From an uncultured Collinsella sp. (GTDB lineage: Bacteria > Actinomycetota > Coriobacteriia > Coriobacteriales > Coriobacteriaceae), in NCBI GenBank assembly GCA_958439425.1, contig CAUBVH010000005.1, positions 1 through 64,000 of the forward strand: 64,000 nucleotides of DNA. The letters are read 5' to 3'. Position 1 is the stretch's first letter; each line of letters opens with the position of its first letter. Shown here in pieces: positions 1-7,769 of this stretch. The position numbers and the translations under genes were made by a program. The notes beneath the pieces are model-generated. The model saw only the letters and a list, made by a program, of their open reading frames with translations, was not told the DNA's origin and did no database searches.

Positions 1-2
1 GG

Positions 3-32
3 CCAGCCCGTGGGAGGCCAGGGCGCCGCTGA
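3..32 (+). CDS. possible 3' end of an upstream gene (partial)
   Basis: All three forward frames are open from the window edge and close at 32, 58 and 66. The frame ending at 32 encodes a basic tail, PARGRPGRR. In many actinobacteria the gene before coaE is rpsA (ribosomal protein S1), so this could be its C-terminus, but there is too little sequence to identify it. The strong terminator at 71-100 shows that some transcription unit ends here. Confidence 0.2.
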   Translation, partial: PARGRPGRR

Positions 33-70
33 CCGGTGGACGGCACCGAGCCGTCTGATGACTTGAAGAA

Positions 71-100
71 GGGGGAGGCCTCGCGGCCTCCCCCTTTTTT
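71..100 (+). terminator. rho-independent terminator upstream of coaE
   Basis: A perfect 10-bp stem (GGGGGAGGCC, loop tcgc, GGCCTCCCCC) is followed by six T. It closes the transcript entering from the left, so coaE needs its own promoter in the AT-richer stretch 101-215. Confidence 0.9.
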
Positions 101-227
101 GCGTTTTATAAAGAGCTGTAATACAAGAACTCGCCTTCTTTTAGCTTGTCTTACTGTTTGGCTGTATTTTGAGTCCTTCTTTTGTATTTGCGCGATAATA
201 ACTCCCATTGGCGTTAGGGAGGACTTG

Positions 228-869
228 ATGTTTACCGTTTTTGTCTTGGGCAATATTGCTTCGGGTAAGTCGACTGCCTGCCGCTATCTCGAATCTCATG
301 GCGCCATGCTTATCGATCTGGACGAGCTTGCCAAATCGCTGTATGTGCCAGGCTCCGATATCGTCAATGCCCTCGCGGAAGAATTTGGCTGGGATATTTT
401 GGATGAGGAGGGCGGCATTCGCCGCAGCATCCTCGCTTCTCGAGCTTTCGCTTCTCCTGATTCGGTCGCACGGCTCAATGACCTTGTGCACCCCGTTCTC
501 ATTGAACAGCTTTCGCTTAGGATTCTCGATCCGGTTTGTTGTACGGTTTCGTCCCCCCGTTATCCCTTTGCGGTTGTCGAGGTTTCTGCCCCGACTGGTT
601 TTGAGGATGCTTTTGGCCTGGCTGATGAAATTCTGGTTATCAGTGCTCCTTTGGCAGTTCGTCGCGAGCGTGCCATTCATCGTGGTATGGAGTCCTCTGA
701 TTTTGATGCTCGCTCTGCATGCCAACCTGATGAGGCTTCGCTTTGCAATCTCGCTACGACGGTAATCGATAATGCGGGAGGCGATAATTCGCTCTTTGAA
801 CAACTGGACGCATGGCTTGTGCGCCATGGCTTCGGGGATGTAACGGATAAGGAGGAGGCCGATGCCTAA
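228..869 (+). CDS. coaE: dephospho-CoA kinase
   Basis: CoaE phosphorylates the 3'-hydroxyl of dephospho-CoA with ATP, the last step of coenzyme A synthesis, in the cytoplasm. The 213-residue protein has the family's usual length. A P-loop sits at residues 8-15 (G-N-I-A-S-G-K-S), followed by the LIDLDELA segment that corresponds to the DAD-x-x-A motif of the family. I chose the ATG at 228 because AGGGAGG lies five bases before it and the P-loop must be near the N-terminus; the same frame is open back to 36 but that extension crosses the terminator. The end overlaps the lytic transglycosylase by 8 bases, so the two are probably translationally coupled. Confidence 0.88.
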   Translation: MFTVFVLGNIASGKSTACRYLESHGAMLIDLDELAKSLYVPGSDIVNALAEEFGWDILDEEGGIRRSILASRAFASPDSVARLNDLVHPVLIEQLSLRILDPVCCTVSSPRYPFAVVEVSAPTGFEDAFGLADEILVISAPLAVRRERAIHRGMESSDFDARSACQPDEASLCNLATTVIDNAGGDNSLFEQLDAWLVRHGFGDVTDKEEADA

Positions 870-1443
870 GACACGTTTCTTTACGTGGTATCGCGTTGCG
901 CCACTTGCCGTTGTGCTCGTCTTCGGCTTTATTTCGCTCGTCTACTCGTATGCTCCTGCCGCCTTCTTTAAGCCTTTGTATCCAATTGACTACGAGGCGT
1001 ATGTAAAGCAATCGAGCATTTCGCACAATCTTGATCCATATCTGGTGTGTGCTGTCATAAAGTCGGAATCGAATTGGGATCCCGAGGCTGAGTCGAATCA
1101 AGGCGCTCGGGGATTGATGCAGCTGATGCCCGAGACTGCCCAGGATATGATTGCCAAGGGTCTTGTCGATGGTAGCGAGTATTCCGCCGACAACCTTAAC
1201 GATCCCGCTACGAACATCGAGTTTGGCTGTGCGTATCTTTCGTATCTTCTAACGTATTTTAACGGGTCGACTGACAGCGCCATTGCCGCCTATAACGCCG
1301 GCATGGGCAATGTGGATGGTTGGGCGCAGCAGAGCACCTCGCTTCACAATGCGATTACCTTCCCCGAGACGCAGGCTTATCTGATTCGCGTCAATAATGC
1401 CTGGGTTCGCTATAAGACGCTCTATCCCGATCGGTTCGTATAG
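862..1443 (+). CDS. membrane-anchored lytic transglycosylase (SLT domain)
   Basis: The gene encodes a 193-residue Slt-type lytic transglycosylase, which cleaves the MurNAc-GlcNAc bond of peptidoglycan with formation of a 1,6-anhydro end. A hydrophobic segment at about residues 12-30 anchors it or acts as an uncleaved signal. The catalytic domain begins near residue 50: the general acid is Glu69 in IKSESNWD, followed by the GLMQLMP motif at 84-90 and AYNAG further on. It starts 8 bases inside coaE behind GGAGGAGG (851-858). Proteins of this size next to coaE/uvrB are usual in Coriobacteriia. The exact cell-wall role (remodelling, secretion) cannot be told from sequence. Confidence 0.88.
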   Translation: MPKTRFFTWYRVAPLAVVLVFGFISLVYSYAPAAFFKPLYPIDYEAYVKQSSISHNLDPYLVCAVIKSESNWDPEAESNQGARGLMQLMPETAQDMIAKGLVDGSEYSADNLNDPATNIEFGCAYLSYLLTYFNGSTDSAIAAYNAGMGNVDGWAQQSTSLHNAITFPETQAYLIRVNNAWVRYKTLYPDRFV

Positions 1444-1463
1444 GACTAAGCCCACCTCCTGCG

Positions 1464-1469
1464 TATACT
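1464..1469 (+). promoter_or_regulatory. candidate -10 box of uvrB
   Basis: TATACT lies 26 bases before the uvrB start. No convincing -35 is seen 17 bp upstream, so this is only a candidate. Confidence 0.35.
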
Positions 1470-1494
1470 GCAGATGTATGAGTTAGGAGTATCC

Positions 1495-3735
1495 ATGGCG
1501 GAATTTGAAGTAGAACGCGTTGGTGGTGAACTTAAGCGCTTTGGCGTTGAGGGCGCTGAGGTGCCGTTTGAAGTCGTTTCTCCCTATGAGCCTGCAGGTT
1601 CTCAGCCTAAGGCCATTGAGTCGCTTGTGCAGGGTGTGAGGGACGGAGATCGCTATCAGGTTTTGCTGGGCGTGACTGGTTCGGGCAAGACCTTCACGAT
1701 GGCTAAGACTATTGAGGCCCTGGGGAAGCCGACGCTGGTCATGGCTCCCAATAAAACGCTCGCCGCTCAGCTTGCGAGCGAGCTCAAAGAGTTCTTTCCC
1801 AACAACGCTGTGGTCTACTTTGTCTCGTACTACGACTACTATCAGCCCGAGGCGTATGTGCCGCAAAGCGATACATATATCGAGAAAGACTCCTCGATTA
1901 ACGAAGAGGTCGAGATGCTGCGACATCAGGCGACCGCATCGCTGCTCTCTCGACGCGATGTGATCGTTGTCGCATCGGTCTCGTGTATCTATGGCATTGG
2001 CTCTCCTGAGGACTATGCGGGTCTGGCTCCAAACGTCGACAAGAAGGTGCCGCTCGAGCGTGATGACTTTATCCATGCGCTTATTGACATTCAATATGAT
2101 CGCAATGACTATGACCTGGCACGCGGCACGTTCCGCGTGCGCGGCGATGTTGTCGACGTGTATCCGCCTTATGCCGAGCATCCGTTACGGTTTGAGTTCT
2201 TTGGCGACGAGGTTGAGCTTATTGCCGAGATCGATGAGGTTACCGGTGAGATGCTTCGTGAGTACGAGGCCATCCCCGTATGGCCGGCATCGCACTACGT
2301 GACCGAGAAGCCGAAGGTCAAGGCGGCTCTGAAATCAATCAGTGAAGAGTGCGAGAAGCGTGTGGCCGAGCTCAAGGCGACCGACAAGTTGCTCGAGGCA
2401 CAGCGTCTGCAGCAGCGCACCGACTATGATCTCGAGATGCTCGAGACCATGGGTTTTTGTAACGGTATCGAGAACTACTCGCGTCATCTGGACGGTCGAA
2501 AACCGGGCGAGCCGCCGTTTACCCTGATCGATTACTTCCCTAAGGACATGCTCTGCATCATCGATGAGAGCCATGTGACGGTGCCGCAGATTCGCGGCAT
2601 GCACGAAGGTGACCGCTCGCGTAAGGTGACGCTGGTGGAACACGGTTTTCGCCTTCCTTCGGCACTCGATAACCGCCCGCTTCGTTTCGATGAGTTTGAG
2701 GCAAGGATCCCCCAGTTCATCTACGTTTCGGCCACGCCGGGCGACTACGAGCTGCGGGTGAGCCAGAACGATGTTGAGCAGATTATTCGTCCGACCGGTC
2801 TGCTCGACCCCAAGATTGATGTGCGTCCGGTTCGTGGGCAGATTGACGATCTTGAGGACGAGATTCGCGAGCGCGTGGTGCGCAAGGAGCGCGTACTGGT
2901 GACCACGCTCACCAAGCGCATGGCCGAGGACCTGACCGACCATCTGCTTGATGCCGGCATTAAGGTCAATTACATGCACTCCGATACAGCGACGATGGAC
3001 CGTGTCGAGATCCTGCGAACGCTGCGCGAGGGAAAGATCGATGTTCTCGTTGGCATCAACCTGCTTCGCGAGGGCTTGGATCTCCCCGAGGTCTCACTGG
3101 TGGCAATTCTCGATGCCGATAAGGAAGGCTTCTTGCGCAACCGCCGTTCGCTGATTCAGACGATTGGCCGCGCGGCCCGTAACGCCGATGGCGAAGTCAT
3201 CATGTATGCAGACGTTATGACCGATTCGATGAAAGAGGCCATCGAGGAGACGCAGCGCCGTCGCGAGATTCAGATGGCATATAACGAAGAGCATGGCATT
3301 GTGCCCAAGACGGTGCGCAAGGCCATCAACGACATCTCAAGTTTTATTGCCGAGGCCGAAAAAACCGTGGGTTCCAAGGGGCGCTCGAAGGGCGACTCTC
3401 TTGGACATGGCGCATTCTATACGCCCGATGAGTCGGGCGAGGGTGGCGTGCCGGAAACGGTGGCGCCCGAGCAGACACTTGCGGAGCAGTTGGAAGAACT
3501 GCCGCATGACGAGCTTGTGCGGATCGTCGAAACCATGGAAGAGGATATGCGTAACGCTTCTGCCGCCATGGACTTTGAGGAGGCGGCGCGCCTGCGCGAT
3601 GCCGTCGTTCAGATTCGGGCGATGCTCGAGGGTGCGTCTGAGGACGAGACGATCGAGCGCTTACGTTCGCAGGCCCGCAAGGGTTCCACGTTCGCATCGG
3701 GCAGAAAACGCCAGGGTGCACGGTTTAAGAAATAG
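1495..3735 (+). CDS. uvrB: UvrABC system protein B (excinuclease subunit)
   Basis: UvrB is the damage-verification helicase of nucleotide excision repair: loaded by UvrA, it holds the lesion for incision by UvrC. Walker A is GVTGSGKT near residue 60, and the beta-hairpin that clamps one strand is the Tyr-rich YYDYYQPEAYVP near 112. DESHVT (motif II) and YVSATPG follow, then the helicase C-domain with IGRAARN, and a C-terminal UVR motif (MDFEEAARLRD) that binds UvrC. At 746 residues it is longer than the usual 660-700. The extra length is a Gly/Ser/acidic linker before the UVR motif. I chose the ATG at 1495, which has AGGAG at 1485-1489, over an ATG at 1474. uvrA and uvrC are also in this window. 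Confidence 0.97.
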   Translation: MAEFEVERVGGELKRFGVEGAEVPFEVVSPYEPAGSQPKAIESLVQGVRDGDRYQVLLGVTGSGKTFTMAKTIEALGKPTLVMAPNKTLAAQLASELKEFFPNNAVVYFVSYYDYYQPEAYVPQSDTYIEKDSSINEEVEMLRHQATASLLSRRDVIVVASVSCIYGIGSPEDYAGLAPNVDKKVPLERDDFIHALIDIQYDRNDYDLARGTFRVRGDVVDVYPPYAEHPLRFEFFGDEVELIAEIDEVTGEMLREYEAIPVWPASHYVTEKPKVKAALKSISEECEKRVAELKATDKLLEAQRLQQRTDYDLEMLETMGFCNGIENYSRHLDGRKPGEPPFTLIDYFPKDMLCIIDESHVTVPQIRGMHEGDRSRKVTLVEHGFRLPSALDNRPLRFDEFEARIPQFIYVSATPGDYELRVSQNDVEQIIRPTGLLDPKIDVRPVRGQIDDLEDEIRERVVRKERVLVTTLTKRMAEDLTDHLLDAGIKVNYMHSDTATMDRVEILRTLREGKIDVLVGINLLREGLDLPEVSLVAILDADKEGFLRNRRSLIQTIGRAARNADGEVIMYADVMTDSMKEAIEETQRRREIQMAYNEEHGIVPKTVRKAINDISSFIAEAEKTVGSKGRSKGDSLGHGAFYTPDESGEGGVPETVAPEQTLAEQLEELPHDELVRIVETMEEDMRNASAAMDFEEAARLRDAVVQIRAMLEGASEDETIERLRSQARKGSTFASGRKRQGARFKK

Positions 3736-3738
3736 TGA

Positions 3739-3781
3739 ACAGGCCCCGAGTTCCCTGTGGAGCTTGGGGCCTGTGTCTTTT
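3739..3781 (+). terminator. terminator of uvrB
   Basis: ACAGGCCCC (3739-3747) pairs with GGGGCCTGT (3766-3774), followed by a T-rich run. It separates uvrB from the converging flavoprotein gene. Confidence 0.8.
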
Positions 3782-3800
3782 GCGCGCTGGAATTCGTGCG

Positions 3801-5441
3801 TTAGAGGTCTGCGATCAGGGCTTCGGCACAACGGATGCCGTCGGTGGCTGCGCTCATGATGCCGCCGGCATATCCAGCTCCCTCACCACAAGGGTAGAGG
3901 CCCGGGGTCGACACGGCATGGCACGTTCGGTCTCGGGTGACAGTGACCGGTGAGCTCGAACGAGTCTCCACGCCGGTAAGAATGGCATCGGGGCGGTCGT
4001 AGCCGCGTAGCTTTTTTCCGAGTAGGGGAAGTCCCAGGCGGAGCGACTCGACGATATGCTGCGGCAGGGCTTCGTCAATTGCCGTCCAGGTCACACCGAG
4101 CGGATAGGTGGGCTTTACCTTTCCGGGCGCCTTGCTGGCGCGTCCTGCGAGGAAATCTCCGACGAGTTGTGCCGGTGCGTTCCAGTTGGAACCGCCCAGG
4201 CGATAGGCGGCCGCCTCGCAGGCACGCTGGAGCTCGACGCCGGCGAGCGGGTCATCGTTAGGAAGGTCCTCAGGCGTGACGTTAACGAGTAGGGCGGCAT
4301 TTGCATTGCGTCCGTCGCGGGCATTGAGACTGGCGCCGTTGACGCACAGGTGGCCCTGCTCGGAAGAGGCGGCGACAACCTGCCCGCCGGGGCACATGCA
4401 AAACGAGAACACGCTGCGGCCGTTGGGAAGATGGGCGACGAGCTTGTAAGGGGCTGCTCCGAGGGCAGGATGTCCCGCCGAGGCTCCGTATTGGACTCGG
4501 TCGATGTCGCGCTGCGGATGCTCGATGCGAACGCCCATGGCAAAGGTCTTTTGTGCGAGGGCCACGTTGTGGCCCTTAAGGAGCTCAAAAATATCGCGAG
4601 CAGAATGCCCGCAGGCGAGGATGAGGTGCTTTGTCTCGATTGGCTCGCAAGCGGCGTCTTGGGACGATTGGACATCAATACCGGTGATGGCGCCAGACGC
4701 GTCGATGCGAATGTCGACGAGCTTCGTTCGATAGCGGACGACACCTCCGAGCTGCTCGATGCGCTGGGATATAGCGGTGACGACCGTGGGAAGGATGTCG
4801 GAGCCAATGTGCGGCTTGGCATCCCACAGAATATCGCGGGGCGCGCCCGCCTCGACGAAGGTTTCGAGGATAAGGCGATGGGCGGGATTTTTGGTTCCCG
4901 TATTGAGTTTGCCGTCCGAGAAGGTTCCCGCGCCGCCCAGGCCAAACTGGATATTGCTCTCGGGGTCGAGGATGCGCTCCTTTAGAAAGAGGTCGATCGC
5001 CTGCGAGCGGCGAAATGCCGGGTCGCCGCGCTCGATGAGCAAGGGCTTAAGACCTGCTTCGGCGAGCGTAAGCGCAGCGAAAAGGCCGGCGCATCCGGCG
5101 CCGACAACGACAGGGCGTTCTTGAGGCGCGTCGGAGGCGGGGGAGGGGAATGAAGGCTCATCGTCTTCTATCGCGCGTACGCGCGAGCGGTCACGCTCGG
5201 CAACGCTGTCGACCGCTTCTCGCTCGAGGTGGGGACTAGTCAGCTCAACACGAAAGCTCAGGATAAAATGGACGTCTCGTTTTTTGCGAGCGTCGATTGA
5301 CTTGCGGTGGAGCTCGATGGACTTGATCTCGGAGTCCTTGCAACGTAGGACGCGCTTGGCGACTCGCTTGCCAACAATGAGACAGGCATTTTCATCGCCG
5401 GCTTCATCGAGCGACGCGTTGACTTGGGTGATTTCGATCAT
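3801..5441 (-). CDS. FAD-dependent dehydrogenase (COG2509-like)
   Basis: This 546-residue flavoprotein has an N-terminal domain of about 100 residues and then a Rossmann fold with GxGxxG at residues 114-119 (VVVGAGCAGLFAALTLAEAG) and an Arg after the second strand (LIERGD). ILACGHSARD and CGEGAGYAGGIMSAATDG near the C-terminus are typical of a conserved but uncharacterised family of FAD-dependent dehydrogenases. No substrate is known for it. I chose the ATG at 5441, preceded by AAGGAGACC; the frame is open further upstream but crosses the hairpin at 5461-5491. It lies downstream of a second flavoprotein on the same strand, separated by that hairpin. Confidence 0.8.
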   Translation of the reverse strand: MIEITQVNASLDEAGDENACLIVGKRVAKRVLRCKDSEIKSIELHRKSIDARKKRDVHFILSFRVELTSPHLEREAVDSVAERDRSRVRAIEDDEPSFPSPASDAPQERPVVVGAGCAGLFAALTLAEAGLKPLLIERGDPAFRRSQAIDLFLKERILDPESNIQFGLGGAGTFSDGKLNTGTKNPAHRLILETFVEAGAPRDILWDAKPHIGSDILPTVVTAISQRIEQLGGVVRYRTKLVDIRIDASGAITGIDVQSSQDAACEPIETKHLILACGHSARDIFELLKGHNVALAQKTFAMGVRIEHPQRDIDRVQYGASAGHPALGAAPYKLVAHLPNGRSVFSFCMCPGGQVVAASSEQGHLCVNGASLNARDGRNANAALLVNVTPEDLPNDDPLAGVELQRACEAAAYRLGGSNWNAPAQLVGDFLAGRASKAPGKVKPTYPLGVTWTAIDEALPQHIVESLRLGLPLLGKKLRGYDRPDAILTGVETRSSSPVTVTRDRTCHAVSTPGLYPCGEGAGYAGGIMSAATDGIRCAEALIADL

Positions 5442-5460
5442 CGAGGTCTCCTTAGAGGCA

Positions 5461-5491
5461 AGAAAGAGGCCGTCCGGTATCCCAGACGGCC
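5461..5491 (-). terminator. hairpin between the two flavoprotein genes
   Basis: GGCCGTC (5468-5474) pairs with GACGGCC (5485-5491). Read on the minus strand the stem is followed by a pyrimidine/T-rich tract, consistent with termination of the mrp-flavoprotein transcript. Confidence 0.65.
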
Positions 5492-5521
5492 CGAATGTGT
5501 TTTTGATTATAGACTGCGCGG

Positions 5522-6793
5522 CTACAGGCTGCTTGCAGCGCGAATGCCCGAGAGCCAGGCCCACGCAAGGTTAAAGCCTCCGCAATCGGCGTCGATGTCG
5601 AGCGCTTCGCCGCAGACGTAAAGCGGGGCGTCGACAACGCTGCGCGCGCGTAGACTGGGTGTTGAGATGCTCTCGACAGATACGCCACCACGCGTGACCT
5701 GCGCCGAGCGCTCATCGGTCGTCCCCTCGGCAAACAGCTTAAAGTGCTTGAGGATCGAGACCAGATGGATGACATCGTTGGAGCCTGGATGGCACTGCTC
5801 GAACGCTGTGCAGACGACGCGGGAGAGTTGCGGGGCGAGCATGCCGTCGAGCCAACGGGGATCGCGGGGTGAAAAGTCACCGAACAGCTCAACGCGCCGG
5901 TTGAGCATATCGAGCAACTCGTCTTTGGAGAGGTCGGGGAAAACGTCGAGCAGGATCGTATCGCCGTGCTGGATACGACGAGAGAGGTTGAAGACAGCGA
6001 CACCCGAGATACCGAAGGTTCGAAACAGCACTTCACCGTCTTCGTGCCAGAGCTCATTATGATTGCGGGCGAGCGTCAAGCAGGCGCGGACGCGCAGGCC
6101 ATCCAACGTCTTGAGTGCCGCTCGATCGCCAACGACCGTTGCCGATACGGGGCAGAGGATGGGGCGCAGCGAAGTGAGGGGAAGGCGAAACGTATCGGCG
6201 ATACCGGTGGGGTTGCCGCCCGTAGCGATAATTACGGCATGTGCCTGCAGGGCCTCGTTCTTGCGAGGGACATCGGCGAGCGCCTTCCGAAGCGAGCGGA
6301 GCTCCGATTTTCGGTCGTCGTGCTTTTTTGCCTTGAGCGCCCGCGCTGGACGGTCTATTTGGAGTGCCCAGCCTTCGGAAGCTTTGTGCGCCGTGGCAAC
6401 GTTGGCTCCGCAGATTAAGGTGATACCTAGGCGGTCGCAAACGTTGAGAAGCGCGTCGCGCACCGATTCGGCGCGAAGGGAGCGCGGGTACAGCCGGCCT
6501 TCCTCGGAGGTTGTCATGATGCCCAGCGAGGAGAAGAAACCCATAAGCTCTTGTTCGGGCTGGGGGCCCATGACGGATTCGACGAATGCGGGGTGGTTAT
6601 ACCGCTGAGGATCAATCGATTCGTTGGAGAGGTTGCAACGGCCGTTACCGGTCGCAAGGAGCTTGAGGCCGCAGGCGACATCGCACTCAACGATGCAGAC
6701 GCTTTTGCCAGCGCGTGCGGCCGTAATGGCGGCGGCGAGGCCTGAAGCCCCGCCGCCGATTACCAAGACGTCATAGAGGGCGCTCGCGTTCAC
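5522..6793 (-). CDS. HI0933/BaiN-family flavoprotein oxidoreductase
   Basis: A 423-residue FAD protein of the HI0933 family. GGGASG at residues 13-18 binds the ADP part of FAD, GRCNLSN at 51-57 is the family signature, and the C-terminal YVCGEALDIDADCGGFNLAWAWLSG closes the FAD site. Family members include BaiN of bile-acid-converting clostridia, but most are uncharacterised, so a bile-acid role is only a possibility. The start is a GTG that follows the TAA of the mrp-like gene directly (TAAGTG), so translation is almost certainly coupled. Confidence 0.82.
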   Translation of the reverse strand: MNASALYDVLVIGGGASGLAAAITAARAGKSVCIVECDVACGLKLLATGNGRCNLSNESIDPQRYNHPAFVESVMGPQPEQELMGFFSSLGIMTTSEEGRLYPRSLRAESVRDALLNVCDRLGITLICGANVATAHKASEGWALQIDRPARALKAKKHDDRKSELRSLRKALADVPRKNEALQAHAVIIATGGNPTGIADTFRLPLTSLRPILCPVSATVVGDRAALKTLDGLRVRACLTLARNHNELWHEDGEVLFRTFGISGVAVFNLSRRIQHGDTILLDVFPDLSKDELLDMLNRRVELFGDFSPRDPRWLDGMLAPQLSRVVCTAFEQCHPGSNDVIHLVSILKHFKLFAEGTTDERSAQVTRGGVSVESISTPSLRARSVVDAPLYVCGEALDIDADCGGFNLAWAWLSGIRAASSL

Positions 6794-7624
6794 TTAGGCC
6801 TCGTCGGTCTCGTGCGGGGTAATAGCCTCGACGGCAGAGACTGCCTTGGGCAACATGCCATCGGGCAGCGCGGTCTCGACCTCGCCCTTATCGCAGGCCT
6901 CGGCGAGTGCCGGATTAATGGGAAGCTGGCCCAAGATGTCGAGGTTATAGCGCTCTGCGACCTCGGGGAGCTTGCTCTTGCCAAAGACCTCGATCTTCTT
7001 GCCGCAGTCAGGGCACTCAATATAGCTCATGTTCTCGACAATGCCCAGAATGGGGACGTTCATCTTCTCGGCCATGTTGACCGCCTTGGCGACGATCATC
7101 GAGACCAGATCCTGCGGGCTCGTGACAATGACGATGCCGTCGACCGGCAGCGACTGGAAGACGGTGAGCGCGACGTCGCCTGTTCCCGGAGGCATGTCGA
7201 CCAGTAGGTAGTCGATGGGGCCCCACGAGGTCTCGCTCCAGAACTGCCTAATGGCGCCTGCGATGACCGGACCGCGCCAAAGGACGGGGTCGGTCTCGTT
7301 TTGGAGCAGCAGGTTGGAGCTCATGACCTTGACGCCGTGCTCGGAGATTTCGGGCAGCATAAGGTTGCCAAGGGCATGGACGTGGCGTCCACTCATACCG
7401 AACATCTTGGGGATAGAGGGACCGGTGATGTCGGCATCGAGGACGCCGACCTTGTGGCCGTGACGGGCAAGCTCGGTGGCGATGGCACCGGTGACAAATG
7501 ACTTGCCGACACCGCCCTTGCCGGAAAGCACGGCGATGACGCGCTTGACCTCGGACAGCGTGTTCTCCTCAAATTGCGACGGCGACGTTTGTCCGCCGGC
7601 GGCCTGTGCGTGTTCGCAACCCAT
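6794..7624 (-). CDS. Mrp/NBP35-family ATP-binding Fe-S carrier protein
   Basis: A deviant Walker A motif, GKGGVGKS (residues 35-42), and the DMPPGTGD motif identify the Mrp/ApbC family, P-loop ATPases that bind a [4Fe-4S] cluster at a dimer interface and pass it to apoproteins. The cluster ligands would be the CxxC in IECPDCGKK near residue 196. Another Cys lies near the N-terminus (MGCEH). At 276 residues it is the short form without the N-terminal MIP18-like domain. The ATG at 7624 follows AAGGAGT. It is transcribed with, and abuts, the HI0933-type flavoprotein, which may suggest a shared redox function. Confidence 0.88.
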   Translation of the reverse strand: MGCEHAQAAGGQTSPSQFEENTLSEVKRVIAVLSGKGGVGKSFVTGAIATELARHGHKVGVLDADITGPSIPKMFGMSGRHVHALGNLMLPEISEHGVKVMSSNLLLQNETDPVLWRGPVIAGAIRQFWSETSWGPIDYLLVDMPPGTGDVALTVFQSLPVDGIVIVTSPQDLVSMIVAKAVNMAEKMNVPILGIVENMSYIECPDCGKKIEVFGKSKLPEVAERYNLDILGQLPINPALAEACDKGEVETALPDGMLPKAVSAVEAITPHETDEA

Positions 7625-7769
7625 GTATGACTCCTTTGTATATGCTGGGGCCGGGGCCCCGCGATGTGACACGAGCGTCATTGTACCCTCGTTTGCGAGC
7701 GGGAGTCATTTGCGATGCGTTTGGGCCGAGCGTGCTTGCAATACGATGGGCCCAAGCGAATGGGCGGGC

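Noticed and set aside
36..227. Extended N-terminus for coaE
   Set aside because: It would run through the terminator at 71-100; the ATG at 228 has a good binding site and the correct distance to the P-loop.
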